The notes beneath the pieces were generated by a model, which saw nothing but the letters and a program-made list of their open reading frames with translations, ran no database searches and was not told where the DNA came from. 64,000 nt of DNA from Paludibacteraceae bacterium (GTDB lineage Bacteria > Bacteroidota > Bacteroidia > Bacteroidales > Paludibacteraceae). Every line of letters starts with the position of its first letter. Positions within the stretch are counted from its first letter, which is position 1. The position numbers and the translations under genes were made by a program. Where the stretch lies: NCBI GenBank assembly GCA_024401565.1, contig JAKSKU010000001.1, positions 1 to 64,000 of the forward strand, given 5' to 3'. Shown here piece by piece: positions 37,592 to 46,565 of this stretch.

Positions 37592-38521
37592 TCAACATAT
37601 TTTTCCTCTGACTTTATCGTAAGCCTCATTAATCTTCGCCATCTTTGCATCACACTCCTTAACTCGGTCCACATTCTTAAGCAAATCGGGATGATATTGC
37701 AACGCAAGTTTATGATATGCTTTTTTGATATCCTTGTCGGACGCATCTTCTGCAATGCCAAGAATTGCATAATATGGCTTCAAATGCGGTGGCACAACTC
37801 GACGCTGGGGCTCTTCCGTCTTCTTATCATTTGCGTCGTCGGCAAAACTTCTGCGAAACGGAGTATATTTCTTGACAAAGGACTCTTTTTTTATCTTCGC
37901 ATAAATTTCGCCTAATTTATACGGATAAATGTTATTCATAATAGACATCAACAATTCCCATTCATCATCCTTAATTCCGTCTTCCAACACAGCAATTTGA
38001 AACAAGATCTCCATTATTGTATCCATTTCTGCTATAGTCTTGCATCTTATCTGTTTTATAGAATTCTCAAAATCTTCATCTGTATATTCCCTTTCAAAGA
38101 CAAATTCACTCAAAACACCATTGGTAGAACGGAATGATGATTTCAACATGTCTAATTGCTTCAATATCGGATGCAGATTCAGTCTGCACATTCTCTGTGC
38201 CAACGGCATATATAGTTTCTTATATTTTATAAATTCATATCTACGCTCTGCCTGTTTCTCATTTAGCCCTACCTTTTTTAAGAAATTTTTCCTTTTTACA
38301 TTTTCATAGATAAACGGAAATGAAAAAAAGACTATTAAGAAACCTAAAAATATTGACATTGAAGTCGTATCGGTTTGACTAGCAAATCCCACTATAATGG
38401 AACATATAAAAAAAAGAACAATAAATACGGCAACTGCCATCAGACAACCCGTGTTGTCGCTTGGTTTGGTAGCAATATATTCGTCGCAGAATTCGTCATC
38501 TGTCATTTGTATTTTTTCCAT
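37592..38521 (-). CDS. membrane protein with C-terminal DnaJ domain (DjlA-like)
   Basis: 309 residues: two adjacent membrane spans (about residues 27-48 and 54-72), a helical middle region that could be TerB-like (residues 130-210) and a J domain at the C-terminus (YYAILGIAEDASDKDIKKAY, with the HPD motif in LQYHPDLL). The J domain should stimulate a DnaK at the inner membrane. The layout resembles DjlA, but the TerB part is only a guess. Confidence 0.72.
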   Translation of the reverse strand: MEKIQMTDDEFCDEYIATKPSDNTGCLMAVAVFIVLFFICSIIVGFASQTDTTSMSIFLGFLIVFFSFPFIYENVKRKNFLKKVGLNEKQAERRYEFIKYKKLYMPLAQRMCRLNLHPILKQLDMLKSSFRSTNGVLSEFVFEREYTDEDFENSIKQIRCKTIAEMDTIMEILFQIAVLEDGIKDDEWELLMSIMNNIYPYKLGEIYAKIKKESFVKKYTPFRRSFADDANDKKTEEPQRRVVPPHLKPYYAILGIAEDASDKDIKKAYHKLALQYHPDLLKNVDRVKECDAKMAKINEAYDKVRGKIC

Positions 38522-38589
38522 ATTGAGTTCTTATTTTATATGGATGCTAAAATACGAACAAAATAGAAAAAATATTGATAAATGGCGAC

Positions 38590-38619
38590 AAAAAAGGAGA
38601 CGCGATTCCTCGCGTCTCC
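38590..38619 (-). terminator. pgi terminator
   Basis: Perfect 10-bp arms GGAGACGCGA (38596-38605) and TCGCGTCTCC (38610-38619), followed on the minus strand by T from 38595, 30 bp after the pgi stop. Confidence 0.92.
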
Positions 38620-38648
38620 CTATATAGAATCAAATTAGATTCAGAAGA

Positions 38649-40010
38649 TTATCTACCAAGACGAGCGTTCATAGCCTTTGTAGCCTCCTCGTAACCTGGC
38701 TTGCCAAGTAGAGCGAACATGTTCTTCTTGTAAGCCTCAACACCTGGCTGGTTGAATGGGTTAACACCAAGTAGGTAACCAGAGATACCACAAGCCTTCT
38801 CGAAGAAGTAGAACAACTGACCGATGTAGAACTCGTTAAGTGAAGGCAAGTTGATGTGTAGGTTAGGAACACCACCGTCTGTATGAGCGATGATAACACC
38901 TAGCTCAGCCTGCTTGTTAACGTAGTCAACGTTCTTTCCACCTACGAAGTTAAGACCGTCAAGGTTCTCAGCATCCATAGGAACTGTGATCTTCTTTGAT
39001 GGACGAGCGATTGAGATAACTGTCTCGAAGATAGAACGCTCACCCTCCTGGATCCACTGACCCATTGAGTGAAGGTCTGTAGAGAAATCTACTGCAGCTG
39101 GGAAGATACCCTTAAGATCCTTACCCTCTGACTCACCGTAAAGCTGCTTCCACCACTCTGCGATGTAGTGCAACTTAGGGTTGTAGTTAACCAAGATCTC
39201 GATCTTCTTACCCTTCTGGTAAAGCTCGTTACGAGTAGCAGCGTAGATAGCAGATGGGTTCTTTGAGAATGGAACGTCCTGAGCTGTTAGCTTCTCCATT
39301 GAAGCAGCACCAGCAACAAGCTTCTTGATATCGAAACCAGCTACTGCGATAGGAAGCAAACCTACTGGAGTAAGCACTGAGAAACGACCACCGATGTTAT
39401 CAGGAATTACGAATGTCTTGTAACCCTCCTTTGTAGCAAGTGTGCGAAGAGCACCCTTCTTAGCGTCAGTCACAGCGATGATTCTCTGACGAGCCTCGCC
39501 CTTACCAACCTGCTCCTCAAGCTGTGTCTTAAGGATACGGAATGCAAGAGCAGTCTCAGTTGTTGTACCCGACTTAGAGATGTTGATGATACCAAACTGC
39601 TTTCTGCTCAAGAATGAAGAAAGCTCAGCTAGGTAATCCTCAGAGATGCTGTTACCAGCGTAAAGGATAGTTGGGTTCTTTGAGCTCTTCATGAATGGAG
39701 CGAAAGAGTTAGAAAGAGCCTCGATTACGGCGCGAGCACCTAGGTAAGAACCACCGATACCAGCTACAACTACGTAGTCACACTTCTCTCTCAAAACCTT
39801 TGCAGCTGCGATGATCTCATCCATAAACTGCTCTGTGATAGATGAAGGCAAAGTCAACCATCCAAGGAAGTCGTTACCTAGACCTGTACCCTTGTGAAGC
39901 ATCTCCTGTGCCTCAGCTACAGCCTGCTCGTAACCCTTTACAGCAGACATTGAAATGTGAAGATCCTTGCAAACGAAGGCGTTCTCCACGTTAAGTTTCA
40001 TGTTTTCCAT
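38649..40010 (-). CDS. pgi: glucose-6-phosphate isomerase
   Basis: Glycolytic isomerase of glucose 6-phosphate and fructose 6-phosphate, 453 residues, the short bacterial form. Double SIS fold: [20 protein letters not shown] and [20 protein letters not shown] bind the phosphate; [18 protein letters not shown] is the PGI signature. It has a typical start ([12 protein letters not shown]) and a terminator just after the stop. Confidence 0.98.
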   Translation of the reverse strand: MENMKLNVENAFVCKDLHISMSAVKGYEQAVAEAQEMLHKGTGLGNDFLGWLTLPSSITEQFMDEIIAAAKVLREKCDYVVVAGIGGSYLGARAVIEALSNSFAPFMKSSKNPTILYAGNSISEDYLAELSSFLSRKQFGIINISKSGTTTETALAFRILKTQLEEQVGKGEARQRIIAVTDAKKGALRTLATKEGYKTFVIPDNIGGRFSVLTPVGLLPIAVAGFDIKKLVAGAASMEKLTAQDVPFSKNPSAIYAATRNELYQKGKKIEILVNYNPKLHYIAEWWKQLYGESEGKDLKGIFPAAVDFSTDLHSMGQWIQEGERSIFETVISIARPSKKITVPMDAENLDGLNFVGGKNVDYVNKQAELGVIIAHTDGGVPNLHINLPSLNEFYIGQLFYFFEKACGISGYLLGVNPFNQPGVEAYKKNMFALLGKPGYEEATKAMNARLGR

Positions 40011-40199
40011 TATTCTTATTATTTGTTTTTTATTACCGAGATTAAAACCCTGACGGGATATTGCAAATAAAAATCATATACGATTAATCCATTTTTACAC
40101 GCTCGCCCTCCGGGCTCGCGTTGGTGGAGGGGCAAGGGCATCCGCCCTTAGCAATCCTCATTTTGGACAACTTTATATAATCTACTGTATTATTTGCTG

Positions 40200-40592
40200 T
40201 TAGAACGATTCGAATCTATTGTCCTTGCTGATCAAAGTGACACGTATTGTGTTGCCAAAAGTGCTGTACTCAACCGACACCTCTATGTCCTCTGGGAAAT
40301 TTGTTGGCATCTCTATGCCCATCAAAGTTCCAAACTCCACTCTCTTAGTGTTAGTGTCGATGTCGTTTCTCTTCTTCAGATTATAGATTCCATACACCTC
40401 TCCACGTGTGAACGAGCCATCAGCATTTTCATTCAACGACACAAGTCGGCATGAGAAATCCTCCTGATTAGTGCCATTGATAATACGAATGTGCGAGTAG
40501 GTTCTGGATGGGCCCTCAATCCTAAACGTAGTTTTCGCCTCAATAGAAACAAAAGCTAGCAACGATAGAATAAAAATTAAAATCCTCTTCAT
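40200..40592 (-). CDS. small secreted protein of unknown function
   Basis: 130 residues from ATG 40592, which starts a signal peptide (MKRILIFILSLLAFVSIEA); the open frame extends 19 codons further upstream but lacks that feature at its start. The mature part is beta-rich by composition, with pairs such as YSHIRIINGTNQEDFSCRLV and DIEVSVEYSTFGNTIRVTLI. It is predicted periplasmic. I recognise no domain. It lies just downstream of gpsA (25 bp to its frame opening) on the same strand. Confidence 0.6.
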   Translation of the reverse strand: MKRILIFILSLLAFVSIEAKTTFRIEGPSRTYSHIRIINGTNQEDFSCRLVSLNENADGSFTRGEVYGIYNLKKRNDIDTNTKRVEFGTLMGIEMPTNFPEDIEVSVEYSTFGNTIRVTLISKDNRFESF

Positions 40593-40674
40593 ATTCTTTT
40601 GTATTAGCAAGGGTTTTACATGTGGTTGCCCAACACTTATTTTGAACAATCTCCATATATCACCCTAATAACGT

Positions 40675-41670
40675 TTACTCTAATTTTGAAGTAAGATCCT
40701 TGATTTCACGTTTTGCCCACTGCTTGTTGTAGAGGACATTGTACACTGTCTCAAGAATAGGCATGTTGACGCCGTACTTTTTGTTGATTTCAGTGATACA
40801 CTTGGTGCCATAGTATCCCTCGGCCACCATTTCCATCTCCACCTGCGCAGCCTTGACGGAATAGCCCTTGCCTATCATCGATCCGAACAGTCTATTACGT
40901 GAGAACTTTGAGTAGCTTGTCACTAACAGGTCTCCCAAGTAGACGGAGGAATTGATGTCTCTTGTGCCGTTCTCAGCAGCGGCAGAAAGAAACCTGTTCA
41001 TCTCTTTGATAGCGTTGGAAATCAACACTGCCTGGAAGTTGTCTCCGCATTTCATACCGTGGCATATTCCAGCAGCAATCGCATAGACATTCTTCAACAC
41101 AGCACCGTATTCCACACCATAGACATCGTCAGATATGATAGGTTTGATATAGTCGCAAGCCATCCATTCCGCTGCTGTCTTTGCCATCTCAGAAGAGTGG
41201 CACGCGAAAGTAAGATATGAAAGACGCTCCATACTTACCTCCTCAGCATGTGTCGGACCTGAAACCACAATTATATTATCCTCATTTACGCCATACTTTG
41301 TCTGGAAATACTCTGAAATCAGAACATTCTCGTCAGGCACAATACCTTTGATCGCAGAAATAACGATCTTATCTGATATTGGCACCGTCAGTTTTTCAAG
41401 ATGGCTTTTCAAATATGGTGACGGCATCACAAACAGCAAAGCGTCTGAATTCTCAACCAACTCGTTGATGTCAGAATAAAAGTTTATTCTAGACAAGTCA
41501 AAATCCACATTCTGCAGATAAGACGGGTTGTGTCCGCTCTCCTGAAACTTTTCAATCTGCTCAGGACGACGCATATACCAGTTGATACGTCTGCCTCTTT
41601 CCAAGCAAACCTTCGCCAAAGCTGTCGCCCAGCTTCCGCCACCCATCACCGCTATTCTTATTTGCTGCAT
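40675..41670 (-). CDS. gpsA: NAD(P)-dependent glycerol-3-phosphate dehydrogenase
   Basis: A 331-residue cytoplasmic enzyme making sn-glycerol 3-phosphate for phospholipids. The Rossmann fold opens IAVMGGGSWATALAKVC; VISAIKGI and VVSGPTHAEEV follow, and the substrate-binding Lys is expected in GAVLKNVYAIAAGICHG. It lies downstream of lysS, separated by about 100 bp holding a REP-like hairpin and a micro-repeat tract. Confidence 0.96.
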   Translation of the reverse strand: MQQIRIAVMGGGSWATALAKVCLERGRRINWYMRRPEQIEKFQESGHNPSYLQNVDFDLSRINFYSDINELVENSDALLFVMPSPYLKSHLEKLTVPISDKIVISAIKGIVPDENVLISEYFQTKYGVNEDNIIVVSGPTHAEEVSMERLSYLTFACHSSEMAKTAAEWMACDYIKPIISDDVYGVEYGAVLKNVYAIAAGICHGMKCGDNFQAVLISNAIKEMNRFLSAAAENGTRDINSSVYLGDLLVTSYSKFSRNRLFGSMIGKGYSVKAAQVEMEMVAEGYYGTKCITEINKKYGVNMPILETVYNVLYNKQWAKREIKDLTSKLE

Positions 41671-41708
41671 TATTTATTTTAATCAAAAATTAAAACTAAT
41701 GGGTGTTA

Positions 41709-41731
41709 GACGCACGTCCGTGCGTCTCTAC
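41709..41731 (-). repeat. REP-like hairpin, GACGCAC type
   Basis: Arms GACGCAC (41709-41715) and GTGCGTC (41720-41726) are followed by TCTAC (41727-41731), identical to the element at 136-158, between lysS and gpsA. Confidence 0.72.
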
Positions 41732-41744
41732 GTGCCACGCCCAT

Positions 41745-41771
41745 TAATTATTAATTATTAACCATTAACTA
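41745..41771 (-). repeat. post-stop micro-repeat tract
   Basis: Directly after the lysS stop the minus strand holds repeats of TTAATAATTAA- and GTTAATGG-type words with about 7-8 bp spacing, very A/T rich. Confidence 0.5.
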
Positions 41772-43499
41772 TTAATTAGCCTTTGAAACCCACTCTGCGA
41801 CCTCTTCCTTAGTAGGATTAGCTAGGTCGAGCTTGTATTTCTTGTTCAAGCCACAGATATCCTGGTGTAGCTTGTTTGGATTACACTCCTTCAAGCTGTC
41901 GATTGTCAAGAATCCTGCCTTCTGGATTACCTCTACCCATGCCTCTGGAATTCCAAGAGCCACATACTTAGATGTTGCGTCCTTAGCCTGTGTTGTCTCA
42001 GGTTTCATCTGTGGGAACAACATCACCTCACCGATAGCGAACTTACCTGTCATAAGCATTACCAAACGGTCGATACCGATTCCGATACCGAATGTTGGAG
42101 GCATACCGTACTGAAGAGCGCGTAGGAAGTCGTGGTCGATGATCATAGCCTCGTCGTCGCCCTTGTCGGCAAGCTTCATCTGGTCGATGAATCTCTGCTC
42201 CTGATCGATTGGGTCGTTAAGCTCTGAGTATGCGTTTGCAAGCTCCTTACCGTTGACCATAAGCTCGAAACGCTCTGTTAGTCCTGGCTTAGAACGGTGC
42301 ATCTTAGTTAGCGGAGACATCTCCACTGGATAGTCTGTGATGAATGTAGGCTGGATGAATGTGCCCTCGCAAGTCTCGCCAAAGATCTCATCGATAAGTT
42401 TACCCTTACCCATTGTCTCGTCTACCTCGATACCAAGCTTCTTGGCTGTCTCACGGATCTCATCCTCGCTCATTGGATATAGGTCGTAACCTGTCTTCTC
42501 CTTAATAGCGTCGAGGATAGGAAGACGACGGAATGGAGCCTTGAATGAGATGACCTTACCGTCGATCTCAACCTCTGGCTTACCGTTGGCTGCGATACAG
42601 ATCTCCTCAAGCATCTTCTCTGTGAAGTCCATACCCCAGTTCAAATCCTTGTAAGAGACGTAAAGCTCCATACATGTGAACTCAGGGTTGTGAGTCTTGT
42701 CCATACCCTCGTTACGGAAGTTCTTACCCATCTCGTAAACACCCTCGAATCCACCTACGATTAGTCTCTTCAAGTAAAGCTCAGTGGCGATACGCATGTA
42801 CATATCCTGGTTAAGAGCGTTGAAGTGAGTGATGAACGGACGAGCCGACGCACCACCTGCGATGCTCTGAAGGATTGGAGTGTCAACCTCAGTGTAACCT
42901 GCGTTGTCAAGGATATTACGTAGAGTGCGGACGATCTTAGCACGCTTTAGGAAAGTATCCTTCACTCCGTCGTTGACGATCAAGTCGACGTAACGCTGAC
43001 GGTAGCGAAGCTCTGGATCATCAAAAGCGTCGTATGCTACACCATCCTTATATTTTACGATTGGAAGTGGTTTAAGGCTCTTGCTCAACACTGTAAGCTC
43101 AGCACAGTGCACTGAGATCTCACCTGTCTGTGTGCGGAAAGCGTAACCCTTAATACCAACGAAATCACCGATATCTAGAAGTTTCTTGAATACAGTGTTG
43201 TACATCTCCTTATCCTCGCCCGGACATAAGTCGTCGCGAGAGATGTAAACCTGAATACGTCCTTTGGAATCTTGAATTTCAGCGAAAGAAGCCTTACCCA
43301 TGATACGGCGGCTCATGATACGACCTGCGATGGAAAGCTCCCATTTCTCAGCGTCGTCCTTAAACTGCTCTTTGATGTCTGTACTATAAGCAGATACCTT
43401 ATACTCAGCGGCAGGATATGGCTCGATGCCCATATCACGCAATGCCTTAAGACTTTCGCGTCTTAGAATCTCCTGTTCACTTAGATCTAGTAAACCCAT
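41772..43499 (-). CDS. lysS: lysyl-tRNA synthetase, class II
   Basis: 575 residues from ATG 43499 (MGLLDLSEQEILRRESL); the open frame starts 13 codons earlier. N-terminal OB-fold anticodon-binding domain (GRIMSRRIMGKASFAEIQDS) and class II catalytic core: motif 2 FRNEGMDKTHNPEFT, motif 3 GIGIGIDRLVMLMTG. The last 70 residues form an extra C-terminal domain after the catalytic core, which I recall as common in Bacteroidales LysS. Its promoter is at 43568-43600. Confidence 0.97.
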   Translation of the reverse strand: MGLLDLSEQEILRRESLKALRDMGIEPYPAAEYKVSAYSTDIKEQFKDDAEKWELSIAGRIMSRRIMGKASFAEIQDSKGRIQVYISRDDLCPGEDKEMYNTVFKKLLDIGDFVGIKGYAFRTQTGEISVHCAELTVLSKSLKPLPIVKYKDGVAYDAFDDPELRYRQRYVDLIVNDGVKDTFLKRAKIVRTLRNILDNAGYTEVDTPILQSIAGGASARPFITHFNALNQDMYMRIATELYLKRLIVGGFEGVYEMGKNFRNEGMDKTHNPEFTCMELYVSYKDLNWGMDFTEKMLEEICIAANGKPEVEIDGKVISFKAPFRRLPILDAIKEKTGYDLYPMSEDEIRETAKKLGIEVDETMGKGKLIDEIFGETCEGTFIQPTFITDYPVEMSPLTKMHRSKPGLTERFELMVNGKELANAYSELNDPIDQEQRFIDQMKLADKGDDEAMIIDHDFLRALQYGMPPTFGIGIGIDRLVMLMTGKFAIGEVMLFPQMKPETTQAKDATSKYVALGIPEAWVEVIQKAGFLTIDSLKECNPNKLHQDICGLNKKYKLDLANPTKEEVAEWVSKAN

Positions 43500-43567
43500 G
43501 TTTTTATCTTGTTTTCTTTTTTCTTTTTCGATACACAAATGCGTCTCTTAAAAAGACATATTTGAGA

Positions 43568-43600
43568 CAAAGGTAGAAAAAAGTTGATTAATAGTGCAAA
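43568..43600 (-). promoter_or_regulatory. lysS promoter
   Basis: The minus strand shows TTTG (43600-43597), 21 bp and TACCTTTG (43575-43568), leaving a leader of roughly 60 nt to ATG 43499. Confidence 0.7.
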
Positions 43601-43689
43601 AAAAGTACATAAAATGGCATTCAACACACATTTTTAGCATTCACAATGGGGTTTTACAACGCTTAATTCATATTTCAAAACAAGATTTG

Positions 43690-45693
43690 TCATTCTTTAT
43701 TCCAGGTCACAGACTTAACCTCATTATATATTCGGCTATCATAATTCACCTTGCTCTTATAATTGTCAATCACAACATCAAGGTTAGGGCACTTACAAAA
43801 CGCGAAACTTCCGATATGCGTCACACTTGATGGCAGGAATATGTTTTTCAATTCTCTGCAATCACAAAACGCCCTATATCCAATAGACTCCACGCTATCA
43901 TGTATCTTTACCTCCTTCAGTCTGACGCAATTCTCAAATGCTGAATCCTTAATAGCCTTCAGATAACGATGCGTCTCCACACTTTCCAACCTATCGCATC
44001 CATTAAATACATTATAGGAAAGAACACTCACTTTCTCAGGAATCTTTATGCTTGTCAATCGGCAGTTTCCAAATGCCATATCTCCAATACCACGAACATT
44101 TGACGGCAATTCTATCTCTGTCAAACCACTGTTTCTGAAGGCTCCATCCCCTATGATTTCCAAACTATCCGGAAGATGAATGCTGGTCAAACTATCACAA
44201 TCTTCAAACATTGATGCTTCTATTTCACATATACCTTCAGGTATCACAACGTTTGTCAGGCTACGACATCTCACAAACACACAGATTCCAAACTTTTTCA
44301 CACTTTTAGGAATCTCCACGCTCGTCAAACTGGTACAATCTCTAAATGCCGATGTCCCTATACTCGTCACATGCTCTGGAATTTTGATATCCTTTAAACT
44401 AGTACATGCACAAAATACACCTTCCCCAAGATCTGTCAAATTCGATGGCAGTATGATATTTGTCAAACTAGTACATCCAAAAAATGCGTTATTACCGATG
44501 CTAGTGACACCTTCAGGGATGACGATGCTAGTCAAACTTTTGCACCCTTCAAACGCTTTTTTTCCAATGCTAGTCACACTATCTGGAATCACGACATCAT
44601 CCAAATTGTCACATAACATAAATGCAGAGTCTCCAATGCTAGTCACACTATTTGGAATCACAACACCGTCCAAATTCCTACAATTAAGAAATACAGACTT
44701 TCCAATGCTAGTCACACTATTTGGAATCACGACTCTTTTCAAGTCGCAACAGCCTTCAAATGCAGACTCTCCAATATTTGTCACACTATTTGGAATCACA
44801 ACACTGTCCAATTTGTCACAAAACATAAATGCAAACTCTCCAATATTTGTCACACTATTTGGAATCACAACACTGTCCAAATTCCTACAATTACAAAATG
44901 CAGACTTTCCAATGCTAGTCACACTATTTGGAATCACGACTCTTTTCAAGTCGCGACAGTCTTCAAATGCAGACTCTCCAATACTTGTCACACTACCTGG
45001 AATCAACACTTCTGTCAATATTCGACAATCTTTAAACAAAAAATCACTGATACGTGTCATGCTATCTGGAATCACCACGTTCCTCAATCCATAACAACTA
45101 TTAAATGCAGAATCTCCCAGATAGGTCAAACTGTTTGGCAACTCTAAGCTACTCAATCTGCCACAAGAATAAAATGCGGAAAAACCGATATAGGTGACAC
45201 TCGTAGGAATATATATGCTTTTCAGTCCACATCGAGAGAACGCTTTGTCTCCAATCCATGTCACGCTTGGCGGTATCTCTACAGATTCCAGGTTTTCACA
45301 GAAAATAAAAGCCTCGTTTTCAATAGATGTCACACTAAAAGGCAGCTTTACTTCCTTTAGACTTTTACATTTTTTGAAAGCTTTACTCCCTATAGCAGTG
45401 ACCTTATACTCTTTTTCCCCAATAACAACCGTTTCCGGAATCACACATACTTTCGGATTCCAAAGAAGATTATATCCTATTACTTTTACCGTGTCGTCTG
45501 ATGTTATATCATATTTTAGCTCCATTTTATTGGCAATGTGTTTTTTACAAAACAGACCGATAACCAAGACCGCTAACAACACTAACAATACCAATATGAT
45601 TGTTTGGTCGAACTGTCTAAGCCAATATACGCTTGAGGCTATCAATAGGATAACCAACAGAGCAACAAATAGTTCTTTTCTTCTTATCTTCAT
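43690..45693 (-). CDS. membrane-anchored BspA-like leucine-rich repeat protein (LRR_5)
   Basis: 667 residues. Two N-terminal membrane spans (residues 8-24 and 30-48) are followed by about 24 tandem LRR_5 repeats of 23 residues, consensus VVIPNSVTSIGxSAFxxCxxL. BspA-type repeats mediate adhesion or protein binding in oral and gut Bacteroidales, and that role is inferred. Repeats 7-9 and 10-12 are copies of each other as a three-repeat block with a 207-bp period. The gene follows the DUF285 gene at 45704 by only 10 bp, so the two are co-transcribed. The repeats probably face the periplasm or cell surface, but topology is not certain. Confidence 0.85.
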   Translation of the reverse strand: MKIRRKELFVALLVILLIASSVYWLRQFDQTIILVLLVLLAVLVIGLFCKKHIANKMELKYDITSDDTVKVIGYNLLWNPKVCVIPETVVIGEKEYKVTAIGSKAFKKCKSLKEVKLPFSVTSIENEAFIFCENLESVEIPPSVTWIGDKAFSRCGLKSIYIPTSVTYIGFSAFYSCGRLSSLELPNSLTYLGDSAFNSCYGLRNVVIPDSMTRISDFLFKDCRILTEVLIPGSVTSIGESAFEDCRDLKRVVIPNSVTSIGKSAFCNCRNLDSVVIPNSVTNIGEFAFMFCDKLDSVVIPNSVTNIGESAFEGCCDLKRVVIPNSVTSIGKSVFLNCRNLDGVVIPNSVTSIGDSAFMLCDNLDDVVIPDSVTSIGKKAFEGCKSLTSIVIPEGVTSIGNNAFFGCTSLTNIILPSNLTDLGEGVFCACTSLKDIKIPEHVTSIGTSAFRDCTSLTSVEIPKSVKKFGICVFVRCRSLTNVVIPEGICEIEASMFEDCDSLTSIHLPDSLEIIGDGAFRNSGLTEIELPSNVRGIGDMAFGNCRLTSIKIPEKVSVLSYNVFNGCDRLESVETHRYLKAIKDSAFENCVRLKEVKIHDSVESIGYRAFCDCRELKNIFLPSSVTHIGSFAFCKCPNLDVVIDNYKSKVNYDSRIYNEVKSVTWNKE

Positions 45694-45703
45694 ACTTTAA
45701 TTT

Positions 45704-46387
45704 TTATCCGAATATTTTTCCGAATGCGTTTTTCAATCTATCAAAGATAGTGTCTGCCTCTCCATCTATCTCTCTCGGCTTGGAATTCTCATAACATACC
45801 AATGACGATTCTCCTTTGCCGCTATATGCCAATCCCGTCTCATCTGAATTCTCTCCGCTGTCAGAATAATCTCTGAAAATGCCATATTCCAATACAGAAG
45901 ATCTATCATCAGTGACATTGTCTATATTCCAATTGCTTATATCCCCTTCAAACTTACTATCAAGGAATATGTCTTTCAGCCATCTGACCTTGCTCACGTC
46001 CCAATTAGAAATGTCTCCGTTGAACTGGCTACTACTGAACATACAAAACATATTGGTGACCTTCGAGACATTCCACTTAGATATATTGCCATTGAACTTA
46101 CTTTCCGCAAACATATACCCCATATTAGAGACGTTGCTCACATCCCATTGGGAGATATTCCCGTTGAACTGGCTCTTAAAAAACATAAGCCACATATTCG
46201 TGACGTTGCTCACATCCCATTGGGAGATGTCTCCATTAAATTTGGTATCATAAAACAAAAGAGACATGTCAGTAATAGCAGAGGTATCTATACAATTTAG
46301 ATCAGCAGTGTCTCCTTGCAATTTGATTTCTTTATCAATTGCTTTCAATAACGTTTTTTTCGTCTTTGGACGATATTTATATTCCAT
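45704..46387 (-). CDS. short BspA-like DUF285 repeat protein
   Basis: 227 residues from ATG 46387 (MEYKYRPKTKKTLLKAI); the frame extends 28 codons upstream into non-homologous sequence. A leader module (residues 1-45: KEIKLQGDTADLNCIDTSAI) precedes about five 24-residue repeats of the type WDVSNVTNMxxMFxxSxFNGDIS (DUF285). A non-repetitive acidic tail of about 65 residues follows. There is no signal peptide or membrane span, so either it is cytoplasmic or it leaves the cell by an unrecognised route. It is clearly a paralogue of the long gene upstream. Confidence 0.82.
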   Translation of the reverse strand: MEYKYRPKTKKTLLKAIDKEIKLQGDTADLNCIDTSAITDMSLLFYDTKFNGDISQWDVSNVTNMWLMFFKSQFNGNISQWDVSNVSNMGYMFAESKFNGNISKWNVSKVTNMFCMFSSSQFNGDISNWDVSKVRWLKDIFLDSKFEGDISNWNIDNVTDDRSSVLEYGIFRDYSDSGENSDETGLAYSGKGESSLVCYENSKPREIDGEADTIFDRLKNAFGKIFG

Positions 46388-46406
46388 ACTGATTTGATTA
46401 TGATGG

Positions 46407-46414
46407 CAAATATA
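46407..46414 (-). promoter_or_regulatory. -7 box upstream of the short DUF285 gene
   Basis: The minus strand reads TATATTTG (46414-46407), 20 bp before ATG 46387; no clear -33. The rest of the gap to 46565 holds a CTCCCTT/AAGGGAG hairpin near 46443-46458. Confidence 0.4.
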
Positions 46415-46565
46415 TAAATAAATGCGGGAAAGGCCCTCCCGTCCTCCCTTAAAGGGAGGGAGATGGCTCACTCATCTACCGTGGAATTGGGATATTTATC
46501 ATTAATTCGGCCACGGCACCACGGTGTCAATTTGATTAATTATCAAAATGCGGGTTTAAGATTTT

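Noticed and set aside
36754..37611. 285-codon plus-strand frame
   Set aside because: It is antisense to the SIS isomerase and its promoter, and its product is Cys/Phe/Ser-rich without a recognisable domain.
44180..45094. 304-codon plus-strand frame
   Set aside because: It lies antisense to the LRR gene and its repeats merely mirror the LRR codons.
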